NCBI RefSeq assembly: GCF_001308875.1
Contig: NZ_KQ465119.1
Coordinates: forward strand, 62,001 to 126,000
Source: Lysinibacillus sp. ZYM-1
Lineage (GTDB): Bacteria > Bacillota > Bacilli > Bacillales_A > Planococcaceae
DNA length: 64,000 nucleotides
Direction: 5' to 3'
The position numbers were made by a program, and so were the translations under genes. Shown here piece after piece: positions 26,110 to 35,462 of the stretch (position 1 is the stretch's first letter; every line of letters begins with the position of its first letter). Below the pieces are notes generated by a model. The model saw nothing but the letters and a program-made list of their open reading frames with translations, searched no databases and was not told the origin of the DNA.

Positions 26110-26916
26110 ATGACGCTACTAAAAGTGAAAAATATTGAGAAACACTATGCACATAGACCGTTCATATTCAAGCGGAAATTGGCGGCACCTGCATTACAGA
26201 AAGTTACCTTTTCACTTCAGGAAGGGGAATGTTTAGGCATTGTTGGTCAAAGTGGCTCTGGAAAAAGCACACTAGGCCGCATAATTTTAGGTATTGAGCG
26301 ACCAACAGATGGGGAAATCCTATTTCAAGGGGTCAATCTTTATGATACGACTAGCCAACAGAAAAAATTGATTCGGAGAGACCTGCAGGCAGTTTTTCAA
26401 AATAGCTATCATTCATTTAATCCAAAGCAGACCATTTTTCAGATTTTAGAAGAACCTTTGCTAAATTTCGAGCATTTTAGCAAAACAGAGAGACAACATA
26501 AGGTAAAGGAATTACTTAATTGTGTAGAGTTAGAAAGTAAGATTGCCGAAAAATATCCTTCCCAGATTAGCGGGGGGCAACAGCAGCGTGTCAATATTGC
26601 TAGAGCACTTGCCTTACATCCAAAATTGATAATATTAGATGAAGCCATTAGTAGTTTAGATATGATTTTGCAGAAACATATCATCCAATTATTACAAACA
26701 CTCCAAAAAGACCTCAAGCTTGCATATATTTTCATTTCTCATGATTTACAAGCAACGAGTTTTATATCTGACCGTATCCTTGTCATGCAAGATGGTCAGT
26801 TAGTGGAGGAGATTAAGAAAGATGAAGCATTTAAGCATCCCGCATCTCTTGAACTTTACAACGCTATATTGCCATGTCATCCTCGAGAAAGAACTAATAA
26901 TAATACTAGTTATTAA
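26110..26916 (+). CDS. nikE: Nik-type ABC ATPase 2
   Basis: A 268-residue ATPase, partner of the preceding one. Walker A is GQSGSGKSTLGR, the signature ISGGQQQRVNIARAL, Walker B LIILDEAISSLD (the usual P of DEP is A, as in several NikE/OppF proteins), and the switch region IFISHDLQ. It closes the operon, and a terminator lies 43 bases beyond. The five genes are tightly packed, indicating a single transcript. Confidence 0.9.
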   Translation: MTLLKVKNIEKHYAHRPFIFKRKLAAPALQKVTFSLQEGECLGIVGQSGSGKSTLGRIILGIERPTDGEILFQGVNLYDTTSQQKKLIRRDLQAVFQNSYHSFNPKQTIFQILEEPLLNFEHFSKTERQHKVKELLNCVELESKIAEKYPSQISGGQQQRVNIARALALHPKLIILDEAISSLDMILQKHIIQLLQTLQKDLKLAYIFISHDLQATSFISDRILVMQDGQLVEEIKKDEAFKHPASLELYNAILPCHPRERTNNNTSY

Positions 26917-26958
26917 TATTTTTGGATAGAATGTCACACTAGTAAAATTATTCATTAG

Positions 26959-26990
26959 CCCCGTTACCTAATAAGAAACGGGGTTTTGTT
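26959..26990 (+). terminator. Terminator after the nik-type operon
   Basis: CCCCGTT and AACGGGG form a 7-bp GC-rich stem with a short loop, followed by TTTTGTTGTT. It also lies just beyond the stop codon of the convergent NUDIX gene. Confidence 0.8.
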
Positions 26991-26991
26991 G

Positions 26992-27474
26992 TTATGAATG
27001 GTTCATAAAAGAACTTTCTAACCCCCATATTTTTCCTTCTATGTTGTTTAACAGAGCTATTGTTCTCTTTTCCATATTATTTGGAAGCTCGTTTTTCCCG
27101 AAATAAGTAAGGCTTAAACTTTCGCCATCTTTCATTTCCAATGCACCACTTACATTTTTAGCTATGAAAAGATGAATGACCGTATAGATTTCGTCTCCGT
27201 TCGGATAACAATAATAATATTCTGGACCTGAAAAAACACCGATCAAATCAAACCCCTTGGCCACAAGTCCTGTTTCTTCATAGAGTTCGCGGGCAGCAAC
27301 TTGTTCTACCGTTTCGTTTAATTCCATTGAGCCACCAGGTAGTCCCCAATCCAATGTATCCGAACGATGTTGAAAAAGTATTTTCTTGTCATCATTTACC
27401 ACAAGAACTGTCGATCCAACGCTTATTATTGGTCTACTTCCGATATGTTTTCTTAATTCTGAAATATACCCCAT
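26992..27474 (-). CDS. NUDIX hydrolase
   Basis: A 160-residue protein with a complete Nudix box GGSMELNETVEQVAARELYE followed by ETGL (residues about 47-69). It probably hydrolyses a nucleoside diphosphate linked to another group, in the cytoplasm. The N-terminus (GYISELRKHIGSRPIISVGS) is the kind common in small Bacillus MutT-like proteins that act in housecleaning. It stands alone, convergent with the nik-type operon. The substrate is not predictable. Confidence 0.9.
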   Translation of the reverse strand: MGYISELRKHIGSRPIISVGSTVLVVNDDKKILFQHRSDTLDWGLPGGSMELNETVEQVAARELYEETGLVAKGFDLIGVFSGPEYYYCYPNGDEIYTVIHLFIAKNVSGALEMKDGESLSLTYFGKNELPNNMEKRTIALLNNIEGKIWGLESSFMNHS

Positions 27475-27735
27475 CTTGTCACTCCTATTTATCGTTATGC
27501 AAAATTATTCGCCTTCTATATATAAGAAACCTTTTTTTCTAAGGAAGCTTTGAAAATAGCTTCATAGGGATTGATTAACAATCTTTTTTTGCACAAAATA
27601 ATGCTCAATTATGCAGAATAGTTCATTAAAAATGAAAAATAGCTTTTTATAATCAGTCTTTTCTGAATTTTACCTATATTGATTGTTTAGAAAACTCTAT
27701 GTTAAGGTAAAAAGACAAATTGAATATGCTAAATT

Positions 27736-27900
27736 TTGGTGGTTCAAATGAATCTAATTTCATTTGATTAAAAGGGAAGTTGGTGTGAGTCCAACGCTGT
27801 CCCGCAACTGTATTTAGGAGTTCCATAACAAGACCACTGTTTTGTTCATCAGAATGGGAAGGTGTTATAGGAATGTTGATCATAAGTCAGGAGACCTGCC
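27736..27900 (+). promoter_or_regulatory. Cobalamin riboswitch, methylcitrate operon leader
   Basis: The aptamer core is clear: AAAAGGGAAGTTGGTG with partner CCAAC, GCTGTCCCGCAACTGTA, the GGAAGG segment and the closing CATAAGTCAGGAGACCTGCC. The terminator at 28012 is the expression platform. It sits upstream of mmgD/prpC, an uncommon position for a B12 riboswitch. The roughly 260 bases before it hold no gene and are AT-rich. Confidence 0.95.
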
Positions 27901-28011
27901 ACTAAATAAGCATCAATTGACCTACGAGGATAGGGAGGTGTTAGCTACTGTATGATTAAGGTGAATGCTTGTCAATTCACGGTTCTTTGTGTTGTCATAC
28001 TTTTGTAGATT

Positions 28012-28044
28012 AACAACTTCTAAAGGGGTAGAAGTTGTTTTTTT
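28012..28044 (+). terminator. Terminator of the third riboswitch
   Basis: AACAACTTCT (28012-28021) and AGAAGTTGTT (28030-28039) form a perfect 10-bp stem followed by a run of Ts, 65 bases before the methylcitrate synthase start. It is the likely regulated terminator of the cobalamin riboswitch. Confidence 0.88.
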
Positions 28045-28108
28045 GTTGTTCTTACGTGTTTGAATGGTAACGCTTACAAGAATGATTAAACAAAGGGGTT
28101 GTCATAAA

Positions 28109-29230
28109 ATGGGGTTAAATTATTCACCAGGTCTTGATGGAGTCATTGCTACGGAAACAAAACTATCTTTCTTAGACACAGTGGGAAGTCAAATTGTTAT
28201 ACGGGGCTATGATTTGATTGAATTATCTCAGCGATATTCGTATCTAGATATTGTCTATTTATTATTGCATGGAGAAATAGCAACTGATGAGCAGCGTACT
28301 GACTTGCAAGACAAGTTGAAAGCAAATTATCAGGTTCCAAAAGAGATTTTTCAAATTTTTAAATTATTGCCGAATGGCACACATGCAATGGATGGACTTA
28401 GAACTGGAATCTCCGTGTTAGCAGGTTACGATCAGCACATAAATGATCGTTCAACTGGGATGAATGTAACACGAGCCTATCGACTTTTAGGTGGTATGCC
28501 CAATATCGTTGCGAATAGTTACCGTGTATTAAATGGTCAAGACGTAGTAGAGCCAGATAGCCAGCTTTCTTATAGCGCTAATTTTTATTACATGATTACT
28601 GGCAGAAAACCAACACAGTTTGAAGAAGAAATCTTTGACCAATCACTTGTTTTGTATAGTGAACATGAAATGCCAAATTCGACGTTTACGGCGCGTGTCA
28701 TTGCCTCCACACAATCAGATCTGTATGGGGCTCTAACTGGTGCTGTCGCATCATTGAAAGGAAATTTACATGGTGGGGCGAATGAGGCAGTAATGTATAT
28801 GCTTCTTGAAGCCAAGACAGTGGAAGGCTTTGAAGCAATACTAAAAAACAAACTAAAAAATAAAGAAAAAATTATGGGCTTCGGCCACCGTGTCTATATG
28901 AAAAAGATGGATCCAAGAGCGCAAATAATGAAAGAGTCCCTATATAGATTATGTTTGGAGCAAGGGGAAGACCGCTTATATCACATGTGTGAAGCTGGTG
29001 AGAAAGTGATGGTAGATGAAAAAGGTTTGTATCCAAACTTAGATTATTATGCTGCACCCGTGTACTACATGCTTGGTTTACCGATTGAACTATATACGCC
29101 AATTTTCTTTGGCTCTCGAACGATTGGTTTATGTGCACATGTAATCGAGCAGCATGATAATAATCGATTATTTAGACCGCGTGTCAATTATATTGGCGAG
29201 CGTCATACCCTTGAAGAATTGTCGGTATAA
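28109..29230 (+). CDS. prpC: 2-methylcitrate synthase (citrate synthase family)
   Basis: A 373-residue citrate synthase-fold enzyme, the length of B. subtilis MmgD. Active-site segments are visible: LPNGTHAMDGLRTGISVL, the NSTFTARVIASTQSD stretch, and the catalytic GFGHRVYMKKMDPRA. It condenses propionyl-CoA with oxaloacetate to 2-methylcitrate. The start at 28109 follows AAAGGGG by ten bases; the open frame extends upstream but lacks a better site. The following prpD and prpB genes make the methylcitrate cycle assignment firm. It is the first gene behind a B12 riboswitch. Confidence 0.92.
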   Translation: MGLNYSPGLDGVIATETKLSFLDTVGSQIVIRGYDLIELSQRYSYLDIVYLLLHGEIATDEQRTDLQDKLKANYQVPKEIFQIFKLLPNGTHAMDGLRTGISVLAGYDQHINDRSTGMNVTRAYRLLGGMPNIVANSYRVLNGQDVVEPDSQLSYSANFYYMITGRKPTQFEEEIFDQSLVLYSEHEMPNSTFTARVIASTQSDLYGALTGAVASLKGNLHGGANEAVMYMLLEAKTVEGFEAILKNKLKNKEKIMGFGHRVYMKKMDPRAQIMKESLYRLCLEQGEDRLYHMCEAGEKVMVDEKGLYPNLDYYAAPVYYMLGLPIELYTPIFFGSRTIGLCAHVIEQHDNNRLFRPRVNYIGERHTLEELSV

Positions 29231-29328
29231 TCAAGTTTTAACAACTCGCCATAAAATTGATGGGCATTCTGACCAATGCCCATCAGCATACTAATATATC
29301 AAATTTATGCCTTGAAAGGAAGATATAG

Positions 29329-30762
29329 ATGATTAAAACAAATGAAATTGCGAAGACAGACCAACTACTTGTTGATATTGCAGATTACGTATTAAATACA
29401 GCAACTACTAGTGAAGAAGCATTTGAAACAGCTCGTTATGTTTTATTAGATACTTTAGGTTGCGGCATTTTAGCCTTACAGTATCCAGAATGTACGAAAC
29501 TTTTGGGTCCAGTAGTACCAGGTACAGTCGTTCCAAATGGTACTCGTGTTCCAGGCACCTCTTATGTCCTCGATCCGGTAAAAGGTGCCTTTAATATTGG
29601 TTGTATGATTCGCTGGTTGGATTATAACGATACTTGGCTGGCGGCTGAATGGGGGCATCCTTCTGACAATTTAGGAGGTATTTTAGCAGTGGCTGATTAT
29701 TTGAGTCGTGTGCGTGTTGCTGATGGCAAAGCGCCTCTTAACATGAAAGACGTTTTAGAAATGATGATCCAAGCTCATGAAATACAAGGCATACTTGCAC
29801 TAGAAAATAGCTTAAATCGTGTTGGTTTAGATCATGTACTGTTTGTCAAAATTGCGACAACAGCTGTTGTGACAAAGGCATTAGGTGGAACTCATCAAGA
29901 AATTGTCAATGCATTATCGAATGCTTGGATTGATAATTCAAGTTTAAGAACCTATCGACATGCACCTAATACAGGATCTAGAAAATCGTGGGCTGCGGGA
30001 GATGCCACAAGTAGAGCTGTGCAACTAGCAATGATGGCTGTGAAGGGAGAAATGGGCTATGCAACTGCCCTATCTGCACCTGGCTGGGGGTTTCAAGATG
30101 TGCTCTTTAAAAAACAAGAATTAAAGCTTGCTAAACCTCTTGGTTCTTATGTTATGGAAAATGTCCTCTTCAAGGTTTCTTACCCTGCAGAGTTTCATGC
30201 GCAAACAGCTGCAGAATGTGCCGTTCATTTACACCCTGAAGTAATTAATCGCTTAGCTGATATTGACCGAATTGAAATCACAACGCATGAATCAGCCATA
30301 CGCATAATCGATAAAGAAGGACAACTTAACAATCCGGCTGATCGTGATCACTGCCTTCAATATATTACAGCTATCGGGCTCATTTATGGTGACATTACAG
30401 CAGATCACTATGAAGATGATGTGGCCGCAGATCCACGCATTGATAACCTGCGAAATAAAATGGTGGTTGTAGAAAAAGCTCAATATACTATCGACTACTT
30501 AGACCCTGATAAACGGTCGATAGCCAATGCTATTCAAATTTATTACAAAGATGGTACATCATCTGAGCTAATTGAGTGTGAATATCCTTTAGGACATCGT
30601 TTCCGCCGTGAGGAAGCATTTCCTCAGATCATTGATAAATTCCAGCAAAATATAAGCACGCATTATTCTCAAAAACAATTAAGTAAAATTAATGAGATTT
30701 GTGCAAAGAAAGACCTGCTGGAACAAAGTCCTGTTCATGAATTTGTTAATTTATTTATTTAA
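29329..30762 (+). CDS. prpD: 2-methylcitrate dehydratase
   Basis: A 477-residue member of the MmgE/PrpD family, which dehydrates 2-methylcitrate to 2-methyl-cis-aconitate. Typical segments are [15 protein letters not shown], then [20 protein letters not shown], the [15 protein letters not shown] stretch and [18 protein letters not shown]. It lies between prpC and prpB, with GAAAGGAAG before its ATG. The aconitase needed for rehydration is not in the window and probably comes from the citrate cycle enzyme. Confidence 0.95.
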   Translation: MIKTNEIAKTDQLLVDIADYVLNTATTSEEAFETARYVLLDTLGCGILALQYPECTKLLGPVVPGTVVPNGTRVPGTSYVLDPVKGAFNIGCMIRWLDYNDTWLAAEWGHPSDNLGGILAVADYLSRVRVADGKAPLNMKDVLEMMIQAHEIQGILALENSLNRVGLDHVLFVKIATTAVVTKALGGTHQEIVNALSNAWIDNSSLRTYRHAPNTGSRKSWAAGDATSRAVQLAMMAVKGEMGYATALSAPGWGFQDVLFKKQELKLAKPLGSYVMENVLFKVSYPAEFHAQTAAECAVHLHPEVINRLADIDRIEITTHESAIRIIDKEGQLNNPADRDHCLQYITAIGLIYGDITADHYEDDVAADPRIDNLRNKMVVVEKAQYTIDYLDPDKRSIANAIQIYYKDGTSSELIECEYPLGHRFRREEAFPQIIDKFQQNISTHYSQKQLSKINEICAKKDLLEQSPVHEFVNLFI

Positions 30763-30842
30763 TTTTTTATAGAAGTTAAATCCTTCGGCGGATGTCACTG
30801 AATTACGCCAAGGCATATTTGATTATTAGGAGGGTTTTATAG

Positions 30843-31757
30843 ATGGCATGGATTGTCCATGAAACGATGACACAAAAACAATTAGCTGAACAATTTAGAG
30901 CTCTCATTACTCGTTCAACTATTTTGCAAATACCAGGTGCTCATGATGCAATGGCTGGCCTAATGGCTAAAAAAGTCGGCTTTGAGGCATTGTATCTTTC
31001 TGGAGCTGCTTACACTGCAAGCAGAGGGTTACCAGACTTAGGAATGATTTATTCTAATGAAATGGCTCAGCGTGCATGTGATATTATTCGAGCTACTCAT
31101 TTACCAATGCTTGTGGATATTGATACCGGCTTTGGTGGTGTATTAAACGTTGCCCGTACTGCACGTGAAATGGTAGAAGCAGGGGTCGCTGCTGTACAGC
31201 TAGAGGATCAAAATCTTCCCAAGAAGTGTGGGCATCTGAATGGCAAAACACTTGTTTCTCAGGAAGAAATGATACAAAAAATAAAAATGATGAAACAAAT
31301 AGCGCCTACCTTGGTTATTATCGCCCGCACAGATGCGAGAGCTGTTGAAGGGTTAGAGGCAGCAATTCTAAGAGCCAAAGCCTATGTAGCAGCCGGGGCA
31401 GATGCTATTTTTCCGGAGGCATTACAAACTGAAAAAGAATTTAAACAATTTGCCAATGAACTAGATGTACCATTATTAGCCAATATGACTGAATTTGGCC
31501 AAACCCCTTATTATACGGCTAAGGAATTTGAAAAAATGGGTTACTCGATGGTCATTTATCCTGTTACATCAATGAGAGTAGCAGCGAAGGCATATGAACG
31601 CGTATTTGATTTAATAAAAAATACCGGATCACAAAAAGAAGCAATCGAGGATATGCAAACTAGAAGCGATTTATATGAAACCATTTCCTATTATAAATTC
31701 GAAGAATTAGATAGTGAATTAGCAAAAACCATCTTGTCTAAAGAGGAAATAAAGTAG
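30843..31757 (+). CDS. prpB: 2-methylisocitrate lyase
   Basis: A 304-residue ICL/PEP-mutase family enzyme. The catalytic loop reads LPKKCGHLNGK, with the active cysteine, and the metal-binding DIDTGFGG motif lies near residue 100. It cleaves 2-methylisocitrate to pyruvate and succinate, the last step of the methylcitrate cycle. GGAGGG lies eight bases before the ATG. It follows prpD by 80 bases. Confidence 0.95.
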   Translation: MAWIVHETMTQKQLAEQFRALITRSTILQIPGAHDAMAGLMAKKVGFEALYLSGAAYTASRGLPDLGMIYSNEMAQRACDIIRATHLPMLVDIDTGFGGVLNVARTAREMVEAGVAAVQLEDQNLPKKCGHLNGKTLVSQEEMIQKIKMMKQIAPTLVIIARTDARAVEGLEAAILRAKAYVAAGADAIFPEALQTEKEFKQFANELDVPLLANMTEFGQTPYYTAKEFEKMGYSMVIYPVTSMRVAAKAYERVFDLIKNTGSQKEAIEDMQTRSDLYETISYYKFEELDSELAKTILSKEEIK

Positions 31758-31801
31758 GAGAAGTGAATAGCTTTCTTCACTTTCTTTCAAGGAGGACTCA
31801 T

Positions 31802-33460
31802 ATGGATAAACTAGAAGACAAAATGGCGATCTTTACACCTGAGGATTTTCATGATGAGGAAAAGCTCATAGCAAAAACTGCCGAGCTCTTCATTAAACAG
31901 GATGTTTCACCGAAGATCTCATCCATTGAACAGCATCAGTATGAGGTAACTCGTCAATTGTTTCAAAAAGCAGGTGATCTTGGTTTACTGGCCATTGAGA
32001 TACCCGAAGCGTATGGCGGACTCGAACTCAATAAAAAAATTTCTGGACTTGTAGCAGAGAGAATGGGTTTTGGGGGCTCATTTAGTGTCTCCTACAACAT
32101 TCATGCAGGGGTTGGCACATTACCCTATGTCTATTTTGGAAATGAGGGGCAAAAGCTGAAGTACTTACCAAAGCTAGCTTCTGGAAAATGGATTGGCGCT
32201 TATGCACTAACGGAGCCCGACGCAGGTTCCGATGCACTGCGTCCCAAAACGAATGCCAGGTTACAAGAAGATGGTACAGCCTGGATAGTAAACGGAGAAA
32301 AGCAATGGATTACCAATGCTCAGCTAGCAGATGTCTTTGTTGTTTTTGCCAAAACTAACGAGGGAATGACCGCTTTCATTGTAGAACGTTCGTTTAAAGG
32401 GGTTTCTGTGGGACAGGAAGAAGAGAAAATGGGCATTAAAGGCTCCTCGACCGCTACGCTTATTTTAGCGGATGTTGTCGTGCCAATGGACAATGTTCTT
32501 GGTGAGGTTGGCAAAGGACATAAGGTCGCTATGAATATATTGAATATGGCAAGGCTAAAGCTAGCCTTTTCCAACATTGGCACTGCCAAACAGGCATTTC
32601 AATTAGCCCTGAATTACGGGAAGGAACGGAGACAATTTGATAGATCTATCATTGATTTTACAATGATACAAGAAAAACTCGCTGATATGGCAGTTCTGAT
32701 TTATGGGGCAGAAAGTGCTGCATACCGAACAGCTGGAAAAATGGATGAGGCCATTGCGTTAGCTACTAAAGAAACAATGGTTTATAAAATATCCGATTTT
32801 GCTCTGGAATGCGCGCTCCATAAAGTTCATTGCTCAGAAGCACTTGGAAAAATTGTAGATGAAGCTGTGCAAATACATGGTGGATATGGCTATATGCAAG
32901 ATTATGAAGTTGAACGTTTGTATCGTGATGCGAGAATAAGTCGTATTTTTGAAGGAACGAATGAAATCAATCGCCTTACAATTGCTAAAATGTTGTGGAA
33001 GGAACATACACAAACAACAGCTACTGAAGGTGCTCTTATAGAAAATCAACCATTAGAAAGAAATCACCAGTTTATCCGGCTATCCAAGTATTTAATGAAA
33101 CTAGCAATGACAGTCATTGCTAATAGACAGATTCATCTAGAACAAGAACAAGAATATATGCGTTTGTTGGCGGATATGGTCAAAGAAAGCTATGTTATGG
33201 AATCTGCATTGCTCAGAACGGAAAAGTCTGCGCATGAGCTAACGAAGCAGTTGATGACAGATATAATATGCCAGGAGGGTTATCGCAAAATAGAAGAATG
33301 TACGATCGACATTATTACAGCTGCAGAAAGCAATGATCAAAAACGAACAACCTGGCTGGATAGCATTCGACACTTAAACACCCCGTTACAGCAAAACCTT
33401 TTTATGAAAAAAAGAGCAATTGCGAGAACACTCATCGACAATCCAAAATTAATTAGTTAG
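31802..33460 (+). CDS. Acyl-CoA dehydrogenase, long form
   Basis: A 552-residue flavoprotein. The dehydrogenase core (residues about 15-390) has YALTEPDAGSDAL, the RKQFD-like ERRQFDRSI helix, the VQIHGGYGYMQDYEVERLYR stretch and ISRIFEGTNEINRL, which carries the likely catalytic glutamate. About 150 further residues form a C-terminal helical extension, as in FadE/VLCAD-like enzymes, longer than the usual 380-residue isobutyryl-CoA enzymes. Start 31802 follows AAGGAGG. In this operon the likely substrate is isobutyryl-CoA or another branched acyl-CoA from valine, by inference from the downstream genes. Confidence 0.88.
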   Translation: MDKLEDKMAIFTPEDFHDEEKLIAKTAELFIKQDVSPKISSIEQHQYEVTRQLFQKAGDLGLLAIEIPEAYGGLELNKKISGLVAERMGFGGSFSVSYNIHAGVGTLPYVYFGNEGQKLKYLPKLASGKWIGAYALTEPDAGSDALRPKTNARLQEDGTAWIVNGEKQWITNAQLADVFVVFAKTNEGMTAFIVERSFKGVSVGQEEEKMGIKGSSTATLILADVVVPMDNVLGEVGKGHKVAMNILNMARLKLAFSNIGTAKQAFQLALNYGKERRQFDRSIIDFTMIQEKLADMAVLIYGAESAAYRTAGKMDEAIALATKETMVYKISDFALECALHKVHCSEALGKIVDEAVQIHGGYGYMQDYEVERLYRDARISRIFEGTNEINRLTIAKMLWKEHTQTTATEGALIENQPLERNHQFIRLSKYLMKLAMTVIANRQIHLEQEQEYMRLLADMVKESYVMESALLRTEKSAHELTKQLMTDIICQEGYRKIEECTIDIITAAESNDQKRTTWLDSIRHLNTPLQQNLFMKKRAIARTLIDNPKLIS

Positions 33461-33470
33461 GAGGAATAAC

Positions 33471-34256
33471 ATGATTGAGACATTTGCAAACATCAGTAAA
33501 GAAGGTTCCATTACGATTATCCATTTAGATCATCCACCAGCAAATACCTTGTCATCAGCCTCTATTAAAAAATTGCGTCTCATTTTTCAAGAACTAGCGG
33601 AGGACATCGAAACAAGTGCCATCATTATTACAGGCACTGGCCGATTTTTTGTGGCAGGGGCAGATATAAAGGAGTTTGTTTCAGCATTTGGACAACAGGA
33701 TAAAGCTTTGCAAATGGCTAAAGCAGGGCAAGCGTTATGTGATGAAGTAGAAGCCATGAAAAAACCAGTTATTGCAGCCATTAATGGCCCTGCCCTTGGA
33801 GGAGGACTAGAACTAGCGTTAGGATGTCATTTCAGAATCGCTTCGAATCAAGCCATTCTTGGCTTACCAGAATTAAAGCTTGGACTTCTCCCAACATTCG
33901 GTGGCACACAACGACTTAGCAGAATAACGAATCAAGCAACAGCACTCCAATTAATTTTAACAAGTAAACAATTGAGTGCCGAAGAGGCGCTACAGCTAGG
34001 GATTATCCAACAGGTGACAAAACCAGATGAACTTTTGTCAACGGCTAAGGCTGTTGCGCAATCCTTTGTTGAGGGTAAAAGTATGACTAGTATCTCCCGG
34101 ACAATTGAATGTGTCATTCAAAGTACGAAAGATAGCCTACAAAATGGTCTTGAACTTGAAAGAACACGCTTTGCTGAGTTATTTTTCACAAACGATGCCA
34201 AAGAAGGCGTACAGGCATTTATTGAAAAAAGACAGCCACACTTTAAACATTTCTAA
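33471..34256 (+). CDS. Enoyl-CoA hydratase
   Basis: A 261-residue crotonase-fold enzyme. The oxyanion and catalytic segments are present: FVAGADIKEF, GPALGGGLELALGCHFRIAS and GLPELKLGLLPTFGGTQRL, with both glutamate positions of true hydratases (in GGGLELAL and LPELKLG). It probably hydrates methacrylyl-CoA or another enoyl-CoA. GGAGGAATAAC precedes its ATG, and its stop codon overlaps the ribosome-site region of the next gene. Confidence 0.9.
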   Translation: MIETFANISKEGSITIIHLDHPPANTLSSASIKKLRLIFQELAEDIETSAIIITGTGRFFVAGADIKEFVSAFGQQDKALQMAKAGQALCDEVEAMKKPVIAAINGPALGGGLELALGCHFRIASNQAILGLPELKLGLLPTFGGTQRLSRITNQATALQLILTSKQLSAEEALQLGIIQQVTKPDELLSTAKAVAQSFVEGKSMTSISRTIECVIQSTKDSLQNGLELERTRFAELFFTNDAKEGVQAFIEKRQPHFKHF

Positions 34257-34270
34257 TGGAGGGATCCAAC

Positions 34271-35329
34271 ATGGAAAACGAAGTATTATTTTCGGTCGGT
34301 GATGGGGGTGTAGCAATAATTACACTGAATCGCCCCAAAGCTTTAAATTCACTTTCCACGAACATGCTTAAACCCATAGGAGAAAAATTGAAAGAATGGG
34401 AAGGGAATGATCAAATTCGTATCATTATTCTACAAGGTGCTGGTGAGAAAGGTTTTTGTGCTGGAGGCGACATTAAAATACTTTATAAAGCACAATCCAG
34501 TCAAGAAGCATTAAAAAATGCTGAAATCTTTTTTGAAGAAGAATATCAAGTGGATATGGCCATCTATCACTATCCTAAACCAATTATTGCCTGCCTTGAT
34601 GGCATTGTCATGGGAGGTGGTGTCGGTTTAACATACGGGGCAAGTCACCGAATCGTTACAGAACGGACAAAATGGGCGATGCCGGAAATGAATATTGGCT
34701 TTTTTCCAGATGTTGGAGCAGGCTATTTCTTAAACAAAGCACCAGGGTTTATTGGATACTATCTAGCATTGACTGCCTCTATTATTAACGCTGGAGACGT
34801 ACTTTTTGCCAATGGGGCAGATCATTATATGACGAGTGACAAACTACAGGATTTCCTTGAAAGCGTTAAACAGACCGACTGGCATTCAAAGAATATAAAT
34901 ACAATGATAAATCAATTGATTGGTGAATATTCTAGTATATCATCCGAAAACAGTGCACTTGAGAGTCTTCAAACAGTAATAGATCAACATTTTTCAAGAA
35001 ATGTAGTGGAAGAAATCATAAAATCCTTAGACAATGACCCAAGCAAATTTGCCAATGAAACAAAACACTTGCTGCTATCGAAATCTCCATCCTCTTTAAA
35101 AATAACGTTGCAGCAACTTATTGAAGCACGTGAAAAAACATTAGAAGAATGCTTTGCGACCGATTTAATTTTGGCAAGAAACTTTTTAAGACATAAGGAT
35201 TTCTATGAAGGTGTACGATCCGTTGTCATTGATAAGGATCGAAATCCACGCTATACCTATCAAACTTTAGAAGAATTTACAGAAGAAGATAAAAAGAAGT
35301 TTTTTCATGAAAACAGTGTAAAATTATAG
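34271..35329 (+). CDS. 3-hydroxyisobutyryl-CoA hydrolase
   Basis: A 352-residue crotonase-family thioesterase. Length and the segments GFCAGGDIK, DGIVMGGGVGLTYGASHRIV and MPEMNIGFFPDVGAGYFL match 3-hydroxyisobutyryl-CoA hydrolases of valine breakdown rather than hydratases. Start 34271 is preceded by GGAGGG; the upstream in-frame ATG at 34256 contains that site. It ends the operon before a terminator. With the dehydrogenase and hydratase it would turn isobutyryl-CoA into 3-hydroxyisobutyrate, a source of propionyl-CoA for the methylcitrate genes at the front. Confidence 0.9.
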   Translation: MENEVLFSVGDGGVAIITLNRPKALNSLSTNMLKPIGEKLKEWEGNDQIRIIILQGAGEKGFCAGGDIKILYKAQSSQEALKNAEIFFEEEYQVDMAIYHYPKPIIACLDGIVMGGGVGLTYGASHRIVTERTKWAMPEMNIGFFPDVGAGYFLNKAPGFIGYYLALTASIINAGDVLFANGADHYMTSDKLQDFLESVKQTDWHSKNINTMINQLIGEYSSISSENSALESLQTVIDQHFSRNVVEEIIKSLDNDPSKFANETKHLLLSKSPSSLKITLQQLIEAREKTLEECFATDLILARNFLRHKDFYEGVRSVVIDKDRNPRYTYQTLEEFTEEDKKKFFHENSVKL

Positions 35330-35338
35330 ATTTCAATT

Positions 35339-35366
35339 AAAAATCCTGTTATTGGCAGGATTTTTT
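35339..35366 (+). terminator. Terminator of the methylcitrate/valine operon
   Basis: AAAAATCCTG pairs with CAGGATTTTT around a short loop, with a T-run, ten bases after the last stop codon of the operon. Confidence 0.85.
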
Positions 35367-35462
35367 CTTTATCTATCGAAGAAAAGGGAGGACTAGCATT
35401 CAGGATTATCGTAGGATTTTTACAAATAAACATTAGAATTTTACTATCAAGGAGGTATCTTG

